The notes under the pieces: model-generated
The model's database searches: none
What the model was told of the DNA's origin: nothing
Seen by the model: the letters and a program-made list of their open reading frames with translations, nothing else
Program-made: the position numbers and the translations under genes
NCBI RefSeq assembly: GCF_029714425.1
Contig: NZ_CP121668.1
Location: 1,757,501-1,821,500, forward strand
Reading direction: 5' to 3'
Source: Bradyrhizobium sp. CB2312
Lineage (GTDB): Bacteria > Pseudomonadota > Alphaproteobacteria > Rhizobiales > Xanthobacteraceae
Length of the DNA: 64,000 nucleotides
Part shown: positions 1-8,970 of the stretch, in pieces
Layout of the letters: every line of letters begins with the position of its first letter
Numbering within the stretch: the first letter of the stretch is position 1

Positions 1-2258
1 ATCGGAGGCTGGACCTCCAGGATGACCCGTGCTCCGAGCGCGGCCACCATGGGGACATAGCGCGCAAACTGGATTGCGTCGCCGAATCCCTCGTCGGCAT
101 GAAGCAAGATGGTCTTGCCTTCGAGCGGTTGGTCACCAAGCCAAACAGGCTGGGAAAAACCGCGATTGAGCAAACCGACAGGAAGTTTCCAGCGCGCTTC
201 GCGCCCGAGCCAGCCTGGCTCGAAGTCTCCGGTCAGCAACTGAAGTGTCGCCAGATTGTAGGTGGCCACCGCATTGCCCGGGGCGACCGTCAGCGACCTG
301 CGGAAGGTCGCGAAAGCTTCATCCAGAAATTGCAGATTCAGCAGGACCAAGGCCCTGTTGGAAAGCGCTCCGGAAAAAGCCGGTTGAAGCTCGAGCGCCC
401 GATCGAAACACGCCAATGCCCGGTCCATTCGGCCAAGTTTCACATGGAGCACGCCAAATTTGTTGTGCGTGTCGGCCAGGCTGGGGTCGAGCGCAATGGA
501 CGTCTCGTAGGCGGCCTCCGCTTCCTCGAACCGCTTCATCTCCTGGAGGCAATCGCCGCGAATTTGATGCAGGAGTGCGAAATCCGGGTCCGGTGTCTCG
601 GCCACATCAAGGCATTCGAGGGCTTCCGCATACCGTCCGAGACTGAACAACAGCCTTCCGCAGCAGTTCGCCGCTTCCAGATATTGGGGATACAGCTCTA
701 ACGCCCGCTGGAAGTGCAGCACGGCCTCGTCCGTGCGCCTGTGTTGCCGGTGCATATGGCCGAGGTAATTCGAGACGACTGCATCCAGCGGTTTGGCGAT
801 CGGGGCCTTGCTCGGGAGTTGCCGTGCTCCCGACCGCCATTTGGACACCAGCCCATGGAGCTCGCGCCGAACGCAGTCCACGACGCTGACCCAGTCGTCT
901 CGCTTCGGCTGCCGGAACAGCCGCATCGACCGGTACCACGGGCTGTCGTCGCGCTGGAGCAACCAGCGCCAGTCCGGGTTGAAGGGCAGCATGGTCCAGA
1001 CCGGCACGCCAAGCGCCCCGGCGAGGTGGGCGACGCTGGTGTCGACCGCGATCACCAGGTCGAGACAGCCGATCAGCGCCGCGGTTTCGCAAAAATCCGT
1101 CAGCTGCTCCGTCAGGTCGACGATGCCAGGCCGTTCGGCGAGAAAGGCCCGGTCCTGATCCCGAACGCCTTTTTGCAAGGAGACGAACTGGACGTCGCAA
1201 TCGAGCAGCGGCGCGAGCGCGCGCAGCGCGATCGATCGATTATGATCGTTGTTGTGATCCGGATTGCCCGACCAGACGAGGCCGACACGGAAGCGGTCGC
1301 GCCGGCCGAGCCGGTCCTCCCACGCCTTCACCCGCGCCGCCGGCGGGGCAGGAAGGTAAGTGTCCGCGAACGGGATCGTGTCGAGCCGCGTTGCGAACGC
1401 CAGCGGCAGGCTGCCAAGCGGACAGTGCAGGTCGAACGCGGTCGACGCCGCGGCCGATCGGCCGATGCATGCTGCGACGCCGCTGTTGCCTTCCAGAAGT
1501 GGCTGGATCGGCGGCGGCACCTCCAGGACGACCCGAGCCCCGAGCGCGGCCACCATCGGCGCATAGCGCGCGAACTGGATCGAATCGCCCAATCCCTCGT
1601 CGGCATGCAGCAGGATGGTCTTGCCTGCGATCGGGGTGTCGCCGAGCCAGAGCGGTGCGGAAAAGCCGCGATCGACGAGGCCAAGCGAGGCTTTCCAGCG
1701 CGCCTCGCGTCCCAACAGGCCCCGCTCGAAATCTCCGGTCAGCATCTGCAGCAGCGAGAGATTCCAGATCGTGTGCGCGTTGGTCGGATCGGCCGCCAGC
1801 GCCGCGCTGAAGGCCGCGAAGGCCTCGTCCAGCAATTGCATGCTCCACAACGCCCGCGCCTTTTCGGTCAGCGCTGCGGGGAAGTTTGGACGAAGTGCGA
1901 GTGCGCGATCGATGCAGGCAAAGGCCTGCTCCATTCGGCCCAGCCGCGAATGAAGCGTGCCGAGGTTCTTGTGCGTCTCCGCCTCGAGGGGGGCGAGCGC
2001 AATCGACCGCTCGAAATCGGCCTGCGCCTGCGCGAACCGGCCGAGGCGCTGCAGGCAAAGCCCGCGCGTCTGATACAGCGGCGCGATGCCGGGATTGTGC
2101 CTCTCGAACAGGTCGAAGCATTCGAGCGCTTCGGTATAGCGGCCGAGATGAAACAGCGATTGGCCCTGCTTCAAGGCCTCGAAATGCTGCGGCAAAGCTC
2201 GTGGTGCGACCGTTTTGGACTGTTGCTTGGCCGCAGCCCGGCGCTCTTGGCGATTCAT
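1..2258 (-). CDS. TPR-repeat glycosyltransferase-like protein, bimodular, C-terminus beyond left edge
   Basis: The frame is open from an ATG at 2258 to the window edge (about 752 residues). It starts MNRQERRAAAKQQ, a typical start for rhizobial TPR proteins. The order is TPR helices (about residues 24-200), a GT9/heptosyltransferase-like domain (about 290-490, with DTSVAHLAGALGVPVW and DWRWLLQRDDSPWY), a second TPR block (about 510-660), and the start of a second transferase domain. The segment LLHADEGLGDSIQFARY in module 1 recurs as LLHADEGFGDAIQFARY in module 2, so the gene is an internal duplication. Proteins of this type are usually linked to protein or surface glycan glycosylation; the acceptor is unknown here. 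No strong Shine-Dalgarno precedes the start. Other frames across the region are shadows. Confidence 0.85.
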   Translation of the reverse strand, partial: MNRQERRAAAKQQSKTVAPRALPQHFEALKQGQSLFHLGRYTEALECFDLFERHNPGIAPLYQTRGLCLQRLGRFAQAQADFERSIALAPLEAETHKNLGTLHSRLGRMEQAFACIDRALALRPNFPAALTEKARALWSMQLLDEAFAAFSAALAADPTNAHTIWNLSLLQMLTGDFERGLLGREARWKASLGLVDRGFSAPLWLGDTPIAGKTILLHADEGLGDSIQFARYAPMVAALGARVVLEVPPPIQPLLEGNSGVAACIGRSAAASTAFDLHCPLGSLPLAFATRLDTIPFADTYLPAPPAARVKAWEDRLGRRDRFRVGLVWSGNPDHNNDHNRSIALRALAPLLDCDVQFVSLQKGVRDQDRAFLAERPGIVDLTEQLTDFCETAALIGCLDLVIAVDTSVAHLAGALGVPVWTMLPFNPDWRWLLQRDDSPWYRSMRLFRQPKRDDWVSVVDCVRRELHGLVSKWRSGARQLPSKAPIAKPLDAVVSNYLGHMHRQHRRTDEAVLHFQRALELYPQYLEAANCCGRLLFSLGRYAEALECLDVAETPDPDFALLHQIRGDCLQEMKRFEEAEAAYETSIALDPSLADTHNKFGVLHVKLGRMDRALACFDRALELQPAFSGALSNRALVLLNLQFLDEAFATFRRSLTVAPGNAVATYNLATLQLLTGDFEPGWLGREARWKLPVGLLNRGFSQPVWLGDQPLEGKTILLHADEGFGDAIQFARYVPMVAALGARVILEVQPP

Positions 2259-2345
2259 GTGGTGACCAGAAGGAGACCAGGTAAAAATTGCTGACCGGGC
2301 CAGGTGTGCGGAATCCACCGAGCACGGCCATAGCGTCCCGTTGGG

Positions 2346-2489
2346 GCAGTTTCTGGCGCGAAGCTGGTGTGAAGCTGATGCGGATTGAACGTTCCGTGAT
2401 GGAATGTTCAGGATTCGCAACAAAAATTGCAGCTTTCGTCGCGGGAGACGTGAGGGTTGAACCTGCAGCCAGACCGTCATGAGCGGCCC
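2346..2489. repeat. Composite repeat, copy 1, with degenerate tRNA 3' piece
   Basis: A GCGAAGCTGGTGTGAAGC-type segment (2346-2385) is followed by a degenerate copy (2455-2489) of the tRNA 3' half that is intact at 15861-15911. The same two segments recur near 3614-3742 and 15741-15911. The rest of 2259-2690 holds no convincing gene. It reads as remnant of an integrative element junction. Confidence 0.5.
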
Positions 2490-2690
2490 GACTGAATTCT
2501 TGTTTACGTTCGATGCGGGGCAGTCGAATCCGCCCTTACGGCTCGTGTTCGCGGGCGATTGCACGCGCCTCAGGCAAATCGAAAACGACTTCGTGACTTG
2601 GGAATAAGCACCGGGCTACGCACGTCTAGGCGTGGTGGATTGGATCTCTTGCCTCGCGGGAGATCGCCCAATCGAGAAGGAGTAGCCACG

Positions 2691-2957
2691 ATGACATCAT
2701 TCAGAAATCCCATGGGGTCGGTGCTGTTCAAGGCCCTGTTGACCGGACTGGTCGTCACTGCAATCTCTGGCACGCCGCTGCAGGCGCACGAGCATCGCGC
2801 CAGCGATCGACACGCCGAGCAGAGCGTGGGGTCCAGCTTCCGTCGCATCGCGGGCGATCGGTCGATCGCGACGCCGGCCTACCACGCATTTGCGCCGGCG
2901 CCCGCGGAGCAGCCGGGTGGCGTTTGCGACCACGGAGATAACCCGATGATATGCTGA
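2691..2957 (+). CDS. Small exported protein of unknown function
   Basis: An 88-residue protein. The ATG at 2691 follows a strong GAAGGAG ribosome site; an upstream ATG at 2559 lacks one. Residues 1-31 form a signal peptide (hydrophobic VLFKALLTGLVVTAISG, likely cut after PLQA). The mature part starts HEHRA, is His/Arg-rich, and ends GGVCDHGDNPMIC with two cysteines. No family was recognised. A periplasmic location is inferred from the signal peptide only. It stands alone upstream of the phosphodiesterase gene, separated from it by a hairpin repeat. Confidence 0.6.
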   Translation: MTSFRNPMGSVLFKALLTGLVVTAISGTPLQAHEHRASDRHAEQSVGSSFRRIAGDRSIATPAYHAFAPAPAEQPGGVCDHGDNPMIC

Positions 2958-2986
2958 GGGCGGACGGCGCGGTGCGCATTGTGGTG

Positions 2987-3055
2987 GCAGCGCTGTCAAT
3001 TGACGGGTCTTCGGATCCGTGAAGATGGTAGAGCCGTTGAGTGCACTGTCACCGT
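2987..3055. repeat. REP/MITE-like hairpin element, copy A
   Basis: About 70 bp. The outer arms are imperfect inverted repeats (GGCAGCGCTGTCAATTGACG at left; GTGCACTGTCACC at right), and there is an internal near-palindrome around CTTCGGATCCGTGAAG. The right arm matches the arms of copies at 12354, 14291 and 15588. It lies between two genes and overlaps the false N-terminal extension of the phosphodiesterase frame. Confidence 0.6.
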
Positions 3056-3113
3056 AATCCTCGAAGGTCGTCGCTTTTCGATCCTCGTCGCCAACTGGGA
3101 ACCGCGAGCAAGG

Positions 3114-3584
3114 ATGACGCTCAAGATCGGGGTGATTTCGGACACGCATGGGCTGTTGAGGCTGGAGGCCGAGCACTGCCTCGCCGGCGTGTCCCACATC
3201 ATCCACGCCGGTGATATCGGCACTCCGGAGATCGTGGACCGCCTTAACCGGATCGCGCCCGTGACCGCCATCAGAGGCAACGTCGACACAGGCGACTGGG
3301 CGAGGCGCTACCGTGACACCGAAACGTTGCGCCTTGGCGGCCGCGGCCTCTATGTCCTGCACGATCTCAAGCAGCTTACGATCAAGCCGAAGGAGCTTGG
3401 GATCGATGTCGTGATATCGGGCCACTCCCATCGCGTCACGATCGAGACCGTCGATGGCGTGCTCTACCTGAACCCGGGAAGCGCGGGGCGCAGGCGCTTC
3501 AAGCTGCCGATCACGCTGGCAACGCTCGATTTGGATCGGATTGGCGCTCTCCAACCTGTCATTCATGATCTCGGCAACGTGTGA
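3114..3584 (+). CDS. YfcE/MJ0936-type metallophosphoesterase
   Basis: 156 residues, normal for this family of small cytoplasmic phosphodiesterases. The metal-binding motifs are visible in order: ISDTHG near the start, HAGDIG, GNVD, and the paired histidines GHSH, followed by LNPGS. The family hydrolyses phosphodiester substrates with two divalent metals; the physiological substrate is usually unknown. The start MTLKIGVISDTHG at 3114 puts the beta strand at residue 4, as in family members. The open frame reaches back to 2979, but that stretch is hairpin-repeat DNA. The ribosome site is weak (GCAAGG). There is no operon partner. Confidence 0.88.
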   Translation: MTLKIGVISDTHGLLRLEAEHCLAGVSHIIHAGDIGTPEIVDRLNRIAPVTAIRGNVDTGDWARRYRDTETLRLGGRGLYVLHDLKQLTIKPKELGIDVVISGHSHRVTIETVDGVLYLNPGSAGRRRFKLPITLATLDLDRIGALQPVIHDLGNV

Positions 3585-3613
3585 CAGCCGCACGCAGGCT
3601 CCTGCGGTCTAAG

Positions 3614-3742
3614 TGCAACAGACCGTTATGAGCGGCCGAATGTTGGTCAGCTCCGTTGATCTCCTGCGATCTTGTTCGAGCCCAATTGCTTTGGTTGCGT
3701 TTCGTTCACGCCGTTCCTGGTGCGAAACTGGTGCGATGCTCC
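3614..3742. repeat. Composite repeat, copy 2, with tRNA anticodon-arm piece
   Basis: 3614-3639 matches the inner part of the tRNA 3' half at 15885-15911 almost base for base. 3714-3742 carries the GGTGCGAAACTGGTGCGAT segment also found at 2346 and 15741. In this copy the tRNA piece comes first. Nothing gene-like was seen in 3585-4040. Confidence 0.5.
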
Positions 3743-4040
3743 GAAACTTGCCTGAAGGCCCTAAGTCGGCGATCGGCAGCGTTTGGTAGCGCAGACCTTT
3801 GGACGAACTCGCAAGTTGCAAAATTGGTCCAAGAGTGGACCAAAACGGCCATGATTGCTTTCACGATCGGCCTTTTGCGGTCATCTCGGTTGGAGTCCGA
3901 TCGGATCCGCACATCTGGGTATGGGCCGGACAGCGGCGCGCTTAATGGGCGCTTAATGCTTTTGCGCAACAGATAGATTACCAGCGCGGAATTAGTCCTA
4001 GTTACAAATGCGAGCCGAGCTCCCGAGGAGGGGAAATCGG

Positions 4041-4670
4041 ATGGGACTGCTTTTTGTCGGAGTGCTGGCAGGAGTCCTGATCGGCTTTGGCTGGTTTGCG
4101 CCTTCCCGGGGGTATTTCCTCGGGTGCGCGTCACGACCCTGTTTCGACAGGGTTGCTGTCGCCCAATCCGCGCAGCCAATGCCGAAGGCGTCGGCGCCAG
4201 AGCCTGCGGTCGTCAGATCGAATTCCGCAACGCCGGCAAAGCCCGGCAAGACATCACCTCCGAAGAAGCGGGGATCGACCGATCTTGCCAAAGCGGCGTC
4301 GCCGCGGACGACGATCAGCGTCCCGGCGCCCGAACGGGCCGCGGAAATGTCGGATCCTGCTCTGGACAAGGCGAAGGTTGCGATCGCGACGCAGATGGGG
4401 GCTCCGGAAACGGTCGAACTCAGCGACGTGAAGCGCGCAATGCGAAAGAACATGCTTGGACGCCCCGTGGATACGATTTGCGGGCGCGCGAAAGGAAGAA
4501 ACGCGTCAGGCGGCGAGACCGGAGAGCGGCCGTTTCTGTATCTCGTGAAGGAGGATGAAGCATATGTCGTCGACGGCAGGTCAGGGTCGGCGGCGTCAAC
4601 AGCGTATCGAAATATCTGCAATTTAGGGGATGCGTCGACGGCGCCACCGGACGGTACACGCCCCAAATGA
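4041..4670 (+). CDS. Membrane-anchored protein of unknown function
   Basis: 209 residues from the ATG at 4041, which follows GAGGAGGGGA. An upstream ATG at 4008 is less likely. Residues 2-16 (GLLFVGVLAGVLIGF) form one N-terminal membrane segment. A Pro/Ala/Lys-rich linker (about 40-105) follows, then a small C-terminal domain with two cysteines (TICGRAKG and NICNLGD) that could pair outside the cytoplasm. No family was recognised. It lies upstream of the LuxR regulator on the same strand with a 126-base gap, so a functional link is possible but unproven. Confidence 0.6.
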   Translation: MGLLFVGVLAGVLIGFGWFAPSRGYFLGCASRPCFDRVAVAQSAQPMPKASAPEPAVVRSNSATPAKPGKTSPPKKRGSTDLAKAASPRTTISVPAPERAAEMSDPALDKAKVAIATQMGAPETVELSDVKRAMRKNMLGRPVDTICGRAKGRNASGGETGERPFLYLVKEDEAYVVDGRSGSAASTAYRNICNLGDASTAPPDGTRPK

Positions 4671-4796
4671 TTTGAGCGGAAAGAATTTCCACCCAGGTGT
4701 CAAGTGATCCCGCAGCGGATGCGGAACTAACGGCGGCACTGCGCCGCTCTCGTGATGATGCATTCAGGATGAGTGCAGCAGCAGGGGAGACGCAAT

Positions 4797-5618
4797 ATGG
4801 AATGGGAATATCGCGGAAGTTCTTTTCAGCTCGAGGACATCATGCACGACATAACCAGCACTTCAAAACGGCTCAATGAATCGCTTCACTTGCCGGTTCT
4901 GGTGATCATCGAGCCGCTCCTGTTGCCTCGTACATGTATTCTGCAGATCCTCAGGAGGGAGTTGGACGAAGTTGAGATCCTTGACATGGCAACGGCCCAG
5001 GGCCTGGACTGCACGTCAGCCCGCGATGTTCGTCTGGTGATGCTGAGCATCGCGGACAAGCCCATCGGCGATCCCTCGGTTGAGGACGATCTCGCCTTCG
5101 TTGCGGAGTGTTGTCCCAACGCCGCCACCGTGGTCCTGTCAAACCATGACGACGAGCCGACCGTGCAGGCCGCGATGCAGCGGGGCGTGCGCGGTTTTCT
5201 TTCCACCTCGCTACCGATCGAGATCGCGATAGCCGGCCTGCGCCTTGTTCTTGTCGGCGGCGCCTACAGGCCGTTGCCCGTGGCCGGGATCAACAGGATA
5301 CCGGATTTCGAGCCACCGGATGCGCGCGGGCCCGCATATCTGGTGAACGAGGGAGCCAGAGTGGCTATCGACAGGAGCGTGACCGATCTCACGCCTCGTG
5401 AGCAACAGGTTCTGGCGGAACTGGAGCTCGGCCTGCCCAACAAGCTGATCGCCGCCAAATTGGGCCTCTCGGAAAGCACGGTCAAAATGCACATTCAGCA
5501 TATCATGAGGAAATGTGCCGCGCACAATCGCACGGAAGCCGTCCTCCGCTGGCGCGGCCGGTTGCCCGCGCAGATTCGCGATCACGACCCTGGCGCTGCT
5601 CCCATGCAGGAGACCTAG
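4797..5618 (+). CDS. LuxR/NarL-type regulator with degenerate receiver domain
   Basis: 273 residues. The C-terminal HTH is clear (LTPREQQVLAELELGLPNK, then LGLSESTVKMHIQHIMRK). The N-terminal 150 residues follow receiver order (VLVIIEP, RLVMLSIADKP, TVVLSNHD, GVRGFLSTS), but the phosphoacceptor Asp position reads Ser in MLSIAD and the acidic pocket reads EP. Phosphorylation is therefore unlikely. The ATG at 4797 has a GGGGAGA ribosome site; an inner ATG at 4842 is an alternative. It faces the HlyD gene tail to tail with overlapping stops (CTAG), which suggests but does not prove control of the secretion genes. Confidence 0.85.
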   Translation: MEWEYRGSSFQLEDIMHDITSTSKRLNESLHLPVLVIIEPLLLPRTCILQILRRELDEVEILDMATAQGLDCTSARDVRLVMLSIADKPIGDPSVEDDLAFVAECCPNAATVVLSNHDDEPTVQAAMQRGVRGFLSTSLPIEIAIAGLRLVLVGGAYRPLPVAGINRIPDFEPPDARGPAYLVNEGARVAIDRSVTDLTPREQQVLAELELGLPNKLIAAKLGLSESTVKMHIQHIMRKCAAHNRTEAVLRWRGRLPAQIRDHDPGAAPMQET

Positions 5619-7087
5619 TCTTCTCTGAATGCACCACGGAAGCTGTCGAGCAGGGGCCTGAGCGCGTAGAGAGCCACGGTGCCGCGCCCCGTCGTGATGA
5701 ACACTTGAACCGGCATGCCGGGGACGATCTGGATGTCGTTCGCGACGATCTGCCCGTCGTCGATCCGGATCTTGGTCGCGTAGTATGGCTGGTCGGTACG
5801 CTTGTCGAGGAGCCGGTCTGCGGATACGTGCACGACGGTTCCCTTCAAGCGAGGTACGCGACGCTGATTGTACGGTACGAGGTGAACCTCGGCGTTGAGG
5901 CCGGGATGAACCACATCGATGTCCTCGGGCCTCAGGCGCGCGGTTACGATGAGACGGTCTTGCCGGGGCACCAGGTCCATGAGCGGAGCACCCGCCCCGA
6001 TGACGCCGCCGGCTGTATGAACCCGCAGATCGGTTATCACGCCGTCCTCGGGCGCCTTGACCTCCGTTCGCGATAGCTGATCCCTGGCCGCAAGCAACCG
6101 CTCGCGGAGCTGGAATATCTGGTTCTGTGCTTCACGAAGCGACTGTGCGATCTCGTTCTGCCTCTCGCTCTCGAGCTTGAACAACGTGGCCTGCTGTTCG
6201 CTGATGACCTGCCCGGCGCGGGCAATCTGCGCGGCGGTCTCGCCGCGGCGGCCCTCGACCTCGGCCAGCTCCCGCTGCAGGTTCAGAAGCCGCGGCCGCC
6301 GTTCGAGCCCCTTGTTGACGAGGGTCGCGACCATATCCAGTTCCTCCCGAACGATGTCGACCCGCTGCCCGGTGGCGGTTTCCTGCGCCTTGAGACCTTC
6401 GATCTCCTTCTCGACCTGATGCCTTCGTTCGCGAATGACCGCAAGCTGCGACTCGTGAACCTGCAGGCGCGCCTGGAAAATGAATTGCTGCGCCGACACT
6501 GCAGCGGCGGCCACTCCGCTCTGCCTGCTGTCCTGTTCCAGCGCGTCCGGAATTGCGATGCTCTCGAACCTCTGCTGCTCGGCTTGAAGCCGAGCGGCTC
6601 GAGCAGCCGCATCCCAAAATTGGCCTTGAAGACTTTGCACCTCCGAGCTCGCCCTTGTGTCCTCCAGCGCGATCAGCGTCTGGCCGCTTCGCACGATATC
6701 GCCATCCGACACCAGGATCTTGCTGACGATACCGCCTTCCAGGTGCTGGATCGTCTTGCGGCTCGATTCCGATTCCACGACGCCGGACGCGATCGCGGCG
6801 CTCTCGAGCGGCGCGAGGCTCGCCCATGTCCCGAGCCCCAGCATGAAGCAGAGCACCAGCAGATTGCCCGCAACGGTAATACCGCGAAGCCTTCCGCGCG
6901 GAGAGGTCGGCGTGGGCGTCGAGCACCATGGAAATTCCAGAGGCTCGTAATCGTCGATCGCGGTCACCACGACGCCAGATCGCCGCACGGGCGGGGGGCT
7001 TGTCGGCGCTCGCATGAGCTGGTCCCAGATCATGGGAAGCCTCGAGACGGCGGGATGCTTCCATATGGTGAGAGAATTCCAGATCAT
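5615..7087 (-). CDS. HlyD-family membrane fusion protein of a type I secretion system
   Basis: 490 residues. A cytoplasmic N-terminus is followed by one membrane helix (about 70-92, VAGNLLVLCFMLGLGTW). Then come a lipoyl half (SGVVESESSRKTIQHLEGG), a long periplasmic coiled coil (about 140-340, many Gln/Glu/Arg), the second lipoyl half (VKAPEDGVITDL), and a beta-barrel (RLRPEDIDVVHPGLNAEVHL). This is the adaptor linking the inner-membrane ABC exporter to a TolC-like channel. Its ATG overlaps the ABC gene stop (ATGA), so translation is coupled. No TolC gene lies in the window; a chromosomal one is presumably shared. Confidence 0.95.
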   Translation of the reverse strand: MIWNSLTIWKHPAVSRLPMIWDQLMRAPTSPPPVRRSGVVVTAIDDYEPLEFPWCSTPTPTSPRGRLRGITVAGNLLVLCFMLGLGTWASLAPLESAAIASGVVESESSRKTIQHLEGGIVSKILVSDGDIVRSGQTLIALEDTRASSEVQSLQGQFWDAAARAARLQAEQQRFESIAIPDALEQDSRQSGVAAAAVSAQQFIFQARLQVHESQLAVIRERRHQVEKEIEGLKAQETATGQRVDIVREELDMVATLVNKGLERRPRLLNLQRELAEVEGRRGETAAQIARAGQVISEQQATLFKLESERQNEIAQSLREAQNQIFQLRERLLAARDQLSRTEVKAPEDGVITDLRVHTAGGVIGAGAPLMDLVPRQDRLIVTARLRPEDIDVVHPGLNAEVHLVPYNQRRVPRLKGTVVHVSADRLLDKRTDQPYYATKIRIDDGQIVANDIQIVPGMPVQVFITTGRGTVALYALRPLLDSFRGAFRED

Positions 7088-8820
7088 GGCGCAATCTGCG
7101 AAGTAACCTGCGGGCGGCTCAGGTGCCGTTCAAAGATGTCCTCGCTGTCGCCGAACGCGGCGACCGCACCGTCCTCCATGATGGCAATCTTGTCCGTGGC
7201 GGCGAGCAGACCCATCCGGTGAGTGACGACGACGAGGATGACCCCTGCGAGCTTCATGCGCTCGATCGCATCCAGGAGCATTCGCTCGCCCCCGTAGTCG
7301 AGGCTGGCGTTGGGTTCGTCGAGAACGACGAGGCGTGGACTGCCGAAAAAGGCGCGGGCGAGACCGAGGCGCTGGCGATACCCGCGCGAGAAGGTTGCTT
7401 CACTCTGAACCACCGTGTCGTACCCCAGCGGCAGGCGCATGATCGCCCCATGGATACCGACGAGCTTGGCCGCTTCGATGACCTTCCGCCGATCGACATC
7501 TTCAAGGCGTGCGATGATGTCGTTGATCGTGTCGCCGAGGAGGCTGATGTCCTGGGGGAGATATCCGAGGCGGTCGCCGTTTCGGCCCTCGCGAAGCAGC
7601 GAGACGTCGGTGTCGTCGAGAAGGACACGGCCGCGCGTTGGCATCGACAGCCCGGCGATCACCTGGCCGAGCAAGGACTTGCCCGACCCGGACGGACCGA
7701 TAATGCCAAGGCATTCTCCGGGCATGAGGCTGAACGAGACGCCGTTCAGGAGAAGATGGTTGGTCCCCGCAAGCCGCACGTCGACATTGTCGACGACGAG
7801 ACCGCTTCGCGCCTGCGGCGGAGCAACCTCCGCGCTCTGCTGCCGGGCGACGGGAAATGCGGCAAGCAGAGCGCCGAGCCGCTGACAGGCGCTCGCGGCC
7901 GTCACGAGTGATTTCCAGCCTGCGACCGCGCTTTCGACCGGGGCGAGCGCCCGGCTGAACATCAGCGTGGCAGCAAAGATGATGGCCGGACTCTTCCCGT
8001 GATCGAGGACGAGCCATGCGGCGGCGCCCATGATCAGGACCTGCGACAGCGCGCGAACCGGCTTGGCGGCCAGTGAGACGATCTCGCCTCGCCGGAGTGC
8101 CACATCGTGCTCTCTGCGCGCGTGCTGCGCGTCACGGTGGATCATGCGTGCGGCGTTGTCGAACATTCCCATGGCGCGGATCATGTGGATGTTGCTCGCT
8201 GCAGTCTGGAGGCGGCCGCAGCTTCTGGACAGCGCGGCGCCGGATCTGAGCAGAACGTCTTCCGTGACCAGCTCTCCGGCAACCGTGAGCGCGAACAGGA
8301 AGGCGACGCAGCAGGCGCCGACCACGCCAAGCAGGGGATGGATCAGGAAGAGGACAAGGAGGAACAACGGCGCCCAGAGCGCGTCGAACAGCATCGGACA
8401 TGCGCCGGACTCGACGAACTGGCGCAGCACGGTGAGATCCCGATATGCGCCCGACGCCTGCGTCCAATCGCTGCGAAGCGCCGATTCGAGGCCGGCCGAG
8501 AGCACGCAAGGACGAAGGCGATCGTCGAGCCAGGCGCCAAGGCGCCCAAGGACGGCGCGCCGCAATGCATCGAACACGCCGCCGACGACCACCGTGACCG
8601 CGACAATGAGCGTGAGCAGGAGCAACGTGTCGCCGCTCCGGCTCGACAACACCCGGTCGTAGATCTGAAGAAGATAGATGGAGGGCGCAAACAGAAGCAG
8701 GTTGTAGCTGCAGCTATACGCGAATACGAGACCGAGCGGTCCTGCGCAGGACCGGAGGGCCGCGTGCAGTGGGGTCCCGATCTGCGGCAGGATGGGCAAC
8801 CGAAGGGGCGGCATCAGCAT
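7084..8820 (-). CDS. Type I secretion ABC permease/ATPase (PrtD type)
   Basis: About 578 residues from the ATG at 8820 (alternative 8814); the longer frame to 8946 has no support. The N-terminal membrane domain has PrtD-like IYLLQIYDRVLSSRSGDTL. The nucleotide-binding domain has Walker A GPSGSGKS, Q-loop YLPQDISLL, Walker B RLVVLDEPNASLD and switch VVTHR. The ABC signature is unusual: FSRGYRQRLGLARAF in place of LSGGQ. It drives one-step export of an unfolded protein across both membranes. It is the second-last gene of a leftward run: two glycine-rich proteins, ABC, then HlyD. Confidence 0.95.
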   Translation of the reverse strand: MLMPPLRLPILPQIGTPLHAALRSCAGPLGLVFAYSCSYNLLLFAPSIYLLQIYDRVLSSRSGDTLLLLTLIVAVTVVVGGVFDALRRAVLGRLGAWLDDRLRPCVLSAGLESALRSDWTQASGAYRDLTVLRQFVESGACPMLFDALWAPLFLLVLFLIHPLLGVVGACCVAFLFALTVAGELVTEDVLLRSGAALSRSCGRLQTAASNIHMIRAMGMFDNAARMIHRDAQHARREHDVALRRGEIVSLAAKPVRALSQVLIMGAAAWLVLDHGKSPAIIFAATLMFSRALAPVESAVAGWKSLVTAASACQRLGALLAAFPVARQQSAEVAPPQARSGLVVDNVDVRLAGTNHLLLNGVSFSLMPGECLGIIGPSGSGKSLLGQVIAGLSMPTRGRVLLDDTDVSLLREGRNGDRLGYLPQDISLLGDTINDIIARLEDVDRRKVIEAAKLVGIHGAIMRLPLGYDTVVQSEATFSRGYRQRLGLARAFFGSPRLVVLDEPNASLDYGGERMLLDAIERMKLAGVILVVVTHRMGLLAATDKIAIMEDGAVAAFGDSEDIFERHLSRPQVTSQIAP

Positions 8821-8970
8821 GATCGTCACCGCCTGAAATCGAGGTCCGGCGCACTTGGCCGGCGTACTTGGCCGATGGCCAAAATCATCCGCCGACGGGT
8901 TCGGCGGGGTATGGGCCCGAACTTCAGGACCGGTGGCGGCGGCCACCGGTCCTGCCGGACGAGCCGGTGA

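Noticed and set aside
607..1200. Minus-strand 197-codon frame, and the 526-codon plus frame 714-2294
   Set aside because: Both are shadows of the TPR-glycosyltransferase gene, whose frame is open from 2258 through the left edge.
2697..3593. 298-codon minus frame
   Set aside because: It lies opposite the exported protein and the phosphodiesterase, both of which have clear motifs or signals.
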